From contig NW_027327447.1 in assembly GCF_047675955.1 (NCBI RefSeq), forward strand, positions 310,001-374,000: a DNA stretch of 64,000 nucleotides. Reading direction: 5' to 3'. The stretch is from Chlorocebus sabaeus (lineage: Eukaryota; Chordata; Mammalia; Primates; Cercopithecidae). Shown in pieces: positions 59,602 to 64,000 of this stretch. The notes beneath the pieces are model-generated. The model worked only from the letters and a program-made list of their open reading frames with translations. It was not told the DNA's origin and did not search any database. Numbering within the stretch: position 1 is the first letter of the stretch; each line of letters begins with the position of its first letter. The translations under genes were made by a program, and so were the position numbers.

Positions 59602-60242
59602 TCAGCTTTCCCCTCCAGAAGTCTTTCGCTAAGACGGTTCTCGTGGAATTTGCAAAGTGATATTTGGAAGCCGTGAGAGGGCTATGGTGTAAAAGGAAAT
59701 GTCCTCGGATCAAAAATGGAAAGAAGCTTTCCAACAAACTGTTTTGTGTTCTGTTAATTTATCTGACAGAGTTTCAGCTTTCCCCTCAAGAAGCCGTTCG
59801 CTAAGACTGTTCTTGTGGAATTTGCAAAGTGATATTTGAAAGCCCGTCGAGGGCTATGGTGAAAAAGGAAATACCTTCAGTTAAAAACTGGAAAGAAACT
59901 TTTTGAGAAACTGCTTTGTATTCTGTTAATTCACCTCACAGAGTTTCAGCTTTCCCCTCTAGAAGCCTTTCGCTAAGACTGTTCTTGTGGAATTTGCAAA
60001 GTGATATTTGTAAGCCCATAGAATTCGATGGTGAAAATGTAAATATCCTAAGATAAAAACTGAAAAGAACCATTCTGAGAAACTGCTTTGTGTTTTGTTA
60101 ATTCATCTCACAGAGTTACAGGTTTCCCTTCAAGAAGCCTTTCGCTAAGACAGTTCTTTTGGAATATGCAAAGTGATATTTGGAAGCTCATAGTGACCTA
60201 TAGTGAAAAAGGATATATCTTCAGTTAAAAACTGAAAAGAAG

Positions 60243-60412
60243 CTTTCTGAGAAACTGCTTTGTGATATATGACTTCCACTCACTGAGTTACAGCTGTATT
60301 TCGTAGAGCTGTTTGGCAGTCTTATTTCTGTGGAATCTGAGAACTGTTATTTCGGATCCCTTTGAAGACTGAAGGGCCAAAGGAAATATCCGTCGTTAAA
60401 GTTAGAAAGAAG
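60243..60412 (+). repeat. BamHI-type divergent monomer Z1, copy 2
   Basis: HOR counterpart of 50461-50630, with the BamHI site intact. Confidence 0.85.
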
Positions 60413-60925
60413 CTTTCTGAGAAACTTCTTTGTGATTTGCGAATTCATTTCAAAGAGTTACAGCTTTCCCCTCAAGAAGCCTTTCGCTAAGATTATTCTT
60501 GCACAATTTGAAAAATGATATTTGGAAGCCAATAGACGGCTATGGTGAAAACGAAATATCCTCCGATAAAAACTGGAAAGAAGCTTTCTGAGAAATTGCT
60601 TTGTGTTCTTTTAATTCATCTCACAGACTTACAGCTTTCCCCTCAGGAAGTCTTTCGCTAAGACTGTTCTTGCGGAATTTGAAATGTGATATTTGGTAGC
60701 CCATAGAGCGCTATGGAGAAAAGGAAATATCTTCAGATAAAAACTGTAAAGAACATTCCTGAGAAACTGCTTTGTGTTCTGTTAATTCACCTAACAGAGT
60801 TACAGCTTTCCCCTCTAGAAGCCTTTCGCTAAGACTGTTCTTGCTGTATTTTCAAAGTGATATTTTGAAGCCCATAGAGGGCTACGGTGAAAAAGGATAT
60901 AGCTTCAGTTAAAAACTGAAAGAGG

Positions 60926-61096
60926 CTTTCTGAGAAACGGTTTAGTATTATGTGACTTCCACTCACTGAGTTACAGCTGTATTTCCTAGAGCTGTTTGAT
61001 AGCCTTATTTCTATGGAATCGGAGAACTGTTATTTTGGATCCCTTTGAAGACTATAGGGCCAAAGGAAATATCTGCCGCTAAAAGTGAGAAAGAAG
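60926..61096 (+). repeat. BamHI-type divergent monomer Z2, copy 2
   Basis: HOR counterpart of 51144-51314, with the BamHI site intact. Confidence 0.85.
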
Positions 61097-61612
61097 CTTT
61101 CTGAGAAACTTCTCTGAGATCTGTTAATTCATCTCACAGAGTTACAGCATTCCACTCAAGAAGCCTTTCGCTAGGACTGTTCTTTTTGAATTTGCAAAGT
61201 GATATTTCGAAGCCCATAGACGGCTGTGGTGAAAAGGGAAATACCTTCAGTTAAAAAATGGAAAGAAGCTTTCTAAGAAACTGCTTTGTGTTCTGTTAAT
61301 TCATCTCAAAGAGTTACAGCTTTACCCTCAAAAAGACTTTTGCTAAGACTCTTCTTGTGTAATACTCATAGTGATATTTGTAAGCCCTTATAGGGCTATG
61401 GTGAAAAAGGAAATATCCTAAGATAAAAGCTGAAAAGAAGCTTTCTGAGAAACTGCTTTGTGTTCTGTTAATTCACCTCACAGAGTTACAGCTTTCCCCT
61501 TAAGAAGCCTTTTGGTAAGACTGTTCTTGTGGAATTTGCAGAGTGGTATTTGTAAGCCCATAGAGGGCTATGGTGAAAAAGGAAATATCCTAAGATAAAA
61601 ACTGAAAAGAAC

Positions 61613-61782
61613 ATTTCTGAGAAACTGCTTTGTGATATGTGACTTCCACTCACTGAGTGAGAGCTATATGTCATAGAGCTGTTTGCTAACCTTATTTCTG
61701 TGGAATCTGAGAAGGGATAATTCGGTTCCCTTTGAAGACTATAGGGCCAAAGGAAATATCCGCCATAAAAGTGAGAAAGAAG
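61613..61782 (+). repeat. Divergent monomer Z3, copy 2
   Basis: HOR counterpart of 51831-52000, with the same decayed BamHI site. Confidence 0.85.
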
Positions 61783-62255
61783 CTTTCTGAGAAACAGCTT
61801 TCTGATCTGTGAATTCATCCCACAGAGTTACAGCTTTCCCCTGAGGAAGCCTTTCGCTATGACTGTTCTTGTGGAATTTGCAAAGTGACATTTCGAAGGC
61901 CATAGAGAGCTATGGTGAAAAGGAAATATCTTCGGTTTAAAACGGGAAGAAGCTTTCTGAGACACTGCGTTGTGTTCTGTTAATTCATCTCACAAAGTTA
62001 CAGCTTTCCCCTCACGAAGCCTTTCCCTAAGACTGTTCTTGTCGAATTTGGGAAGTGATATTTAGAAGCCTACAGAGGTCTACAGTGAAAAAGGAAATAA
62101 CCTAAGATAAAAACTGAAAATAAGCTTTCTGAAAAACTGCTTTGTGTTCTCTTAATTCATCTCACAGAGTTACAGCTTTCCTCTCAAGAATCCTTTCGCT
62201 AAGACTGTTCTTGTGCAATTTAGAACGTGATATTTAGAAGCCCATAGAGGGCTAT

Positions 62256-64000
62256 GGAGAAAAAGGAAATGTCCTTAGATAAAAACTGGAAAGAAGCTTT
62301 CTGAGAAACTGCTTTGTGTTCTGTTAATTCATCTCACAGAGTTACAGCTTTCCCCTCGAGAAGCCTTTCGCTATGACTGTTCTTGTGTAATTCGCAAAGT
62401 AATATTTGGAAGCCCATATAGGGTTATGGTGAAAAAAGGAATATCTTCAGTTAGAATCTGTATAGAAGCTTTCTGAGAAACTGCTTTGTTTTCTGTTAAT
62501 TCATCTCACAGAGTTACAGCTTTCCCCTCAAGAAGTCTTTCGTTAAGACTGTTCTTGTGGAATTTGCAAAGTGAAATTTGGAAGCCCATAGAGGGCTATG
62601 GTGAAAAAGGAAATGTCCTCAGATGAAAACTATAAAGAAGCTTCTTGAGAAACTACTTTGTGTTCCGTTAATTCATCTCACACAGTTACAGCTTTGCCCT
62701 CCAGAAACCGTTCATTAAGACCGTTCTTGTGGAATTTTCAAAGTGATATTTGGAAACCCATAGGGGGCTATGGTGAAAAAGGAAATATCTTCAGTTATAA
62801 ACTGGAAAGAAGTTTTCTGAGAAACTGCTTTGTGTTCTGTTAATTCATCTGACAGTGTTACACCTTTCCCCTCAAGAAGCATTCCGCTAAGACTGTTCTT
62901 GTGGAATTTGCAAAGTGACATTTGGAAGCCCATAGAGGGCTGTGGTGAAAAAGAAATTTCCTAAGATAAGAACTGAAAAGAAGCTTTCTGAGAAACGACT
63001 TTGTGTTCTGTTAATTCATCTTATAGAATTACAGCTTTCCCCTCAAGAAGTCGTTCACTAAGACTGTTCTTGTGGAATTTGCAAAGTGATATTTGGAAGC
63101 CCGTAGAGGACCATGGTGTAAAGGAAATATCTTCAGATAAAAACTGGAAAGTAGCTTTCTGAGAAATTGCTTTGTGTTCTGTTAATTCATCTCACAGAAT
63201 TACGGCTTTCCCCTCAAGAAAACTTTCGCTAAAGCTGTTTTTGTGGAATTTGGAAAAAGGTATATGGAAAACCATAGAGATCTATGGTTAAAAAGAAAAT
63301 ATCCTAAGATAAAAACTGAAAAGAAAATTTCTGAGAAACTGCTTTGTGTTCTCTGAATTCATCTCACAGACTTACAGCTTTCCCCTCAAGAAACCGTTCA
63401 CTAAGACTGTTCTCGTGGATTTTGCAAAGTGATATTTGGAAGCCCATAGAGTGCTATGGGGAAAAAGGAAATATCTTCAGTTAAAAAGTGGAAAGAACGT
63501 TTCTGAGAAACTGCTTTGTGTTCTGTTAATCCATCTCACAGAGGTACAGCATTCCCCTCAAGAAGTCGTTTACTAAGACTGTTCTTGTGAAATTTGCGAA
63601 GTGATATTTGGAAGTGCTTAGAGAACTATGGTGAAAAAGGAAATATCGTAAGATAAAAACTGAAAAGAAGCTTTCTGAGAAACTGCTTTGTGTTTTGTTA
63701 ATTCATCTCAGAGAGTTACAGCTTTCCGAACAAAAAGCCATTCACTAAGACTGATCTTGTGTTATTTTCAAATTGATATTTGGAAGCCCATAGAGGGCTA
63801 TGGTGAAAAGGGAAATATCTTCAGTTAAAAACTGGAAAGAAGCTTTCTGAGAAACGGTTTTGTGTTCTCTTAGTTCATCTCACAGAGTTACAGCTTTCCC
63901 CTCAAGAAGCCTTTCACCAAGACTGTTCTTGTGGAATTTCCAAAGTGGTCTTTGGAAGTCCATACGTCGCTATGGTGAAAAAGGATATAGCTTCAGTTAA
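62256..64000 (+). repeat. 57-monomer HOR, copy 3 (runs off the window)
   Basis: The first 1745 bp of a third copy. It follows copy 2 in the first part (AGAATCTGTATAGAAGC) and has X1-type bases near the end (CCGAACAAAA, ACGTCGCTATGG), where copy 2 has X2-type bases. The array therefore continues beyond the right edge. Confidence 0.92.
62584..64000 (+). repeat. Segment X1 of the 57-mer, copy 3 (partial)
   Basis: Start of a third X1, cut by the window edge. It has X1-type bases at 63729, 63758 and 63966, unlike X1 of copy 2. Confidence 0.85.

Larger units (their letters stand above)
52474..62255 (+). repeat. 57-monomer HOR (9782 bp), copy 2
   Basis: Complete second copy with the same lead-X1-Y-X2-Z order. 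Differences from copy 1 in Y-X2-Z are rare (for example GCCAAGACTG near 58941 for GCTAAGACTG, and GGAAAGAAGC near 61260 for GGAAAAAAGC). Its X1 segment carries a short patch of X2-type bases. Full-unit tandem repetition at this identity indicates a recent duplication of nearly 10 kb. Confidence 0.93.
32541..64000 (+). repeat. Alpha satellite array, right of the L1 insertion
   Basis: The same satellite resumes in exact monomer phase after the L1: TTGGAAGCCCATAGAGGG completes the monomer interrupted at 29175. Orientation and landmarks are unchanged to the end of the window, so the array is one locus split by a retrotransposon. The right half contains two higher-order structures, 8 monomers and about 57 monomers long, separated by divergent monomeric stretches. 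No interspersed repeat other than the single L1 is recognised anywhere in the 64 kb. Confidence 0.97.

Noticed and set aside
1227..63000. Dozens of short reading frames (60-112 residues) with recurring peptides such as MCSVNSSHRVTAFPSRSLSLRLFLWNLQSDIWKP
   Set aside because: They are alpha satellite monomers translated in the one frame that lacks stops. They repeat with the satellite, have no initiation context or family match, and appear on both strands.
1..64000. CRISPR array or bacterial repeat locus
   Set aside because: The regular repetition is of about 171-bp units with no unique spacers, and the monomers and L1 are plainly primate.
1..64000. Human or great ape origin
   Set aside because: The dominant monomers lack human A/B landmarks (for example GTGATGTGTGCATTC) and match the African green monkey-type consensus instead. 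Confidence is moderate because ancient monomer families also survive in ape pericentromeres.

Overview
This window is centromeric or pericentromeric satellite DNA from a primate, most likely an Old World monkey. All of it except one retrotransposon is head-to-tail alpha satellite in a single orientation, with monomers of about 171-172 bp. Almost every monomer has a HindIII site (AAGCTT) at the same phase and a 17-bp CTATGGTGAAAAAGGAA-type motif, the reverse complement of the pJ-alpha consensus. I saw no canonical CENP-B box. The monomer consensus matches what I know of African green monkey HindIII alpha satellite far better than human A/B monomers. The AT-rich 3' end of the LINE-1 also fits a cercopithecoid. 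There is no cellular protein-coding gene, tRNA, rRNA or CRISPR array. The many 60-110 residue reading frames are satellite monomers read through and are not annotated.

Layout: (1) 1-6194, divergent monomeric alpha satellite with a 344-bp dimer duplication and one half-monomer. (2) 6195-18654, an older zone of colinear multi-monomer duplications that differ by whole-monomer insertions and deletions, ending in an 18-monomer (3088-bp) tandem duplication. (3) 18655-24312, a young 11-monomer higher-order repeat (HOR) of 1886 bp, in three almost identical copies. (4) 24313-29163, divergent alpha satellite holding decayed relatives of the 11-mer. (5) 29176-32528, a 5'-truncated LINE-1 with a 12-bp target-site duplication, an uninterrupted C-terminal ORF2 and a 54-nt A-tail. 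(6) 32541-34625, monomeric alpha satellite with truncated monomers. (7) 34626-37377, an 8-monomer (1376-bp) unit in two diverged copies. (8) 37378-42691, monomeric alpha satellite with local trimer periodicity. (9) 42692-64000, a very large HOR of 9782 bp (about 57 monomers): two full copies and the start of a third. Inside each unit a 2.68-kb segment is itself present twice, 4122 bp apart. The unit also carries a distinct BamHI-bearing monomer type, which recurs every fourth monomer in the last part of the unit.

Nothing here works as a gene set. The L1 fragment lacks ORF1 and the ORF2 endonuclease and cannot move by itself. What is informative is the history of unequal exchange and conversion: recent homogenisation (11-mer, 57-mer) sits beside older decayed material, and one copy of the 2.68-kb segment carries a patch of its paralogue's variants. 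Repeat boundaries and identities were judged by eye from the printed sequence and may be off by some bases.
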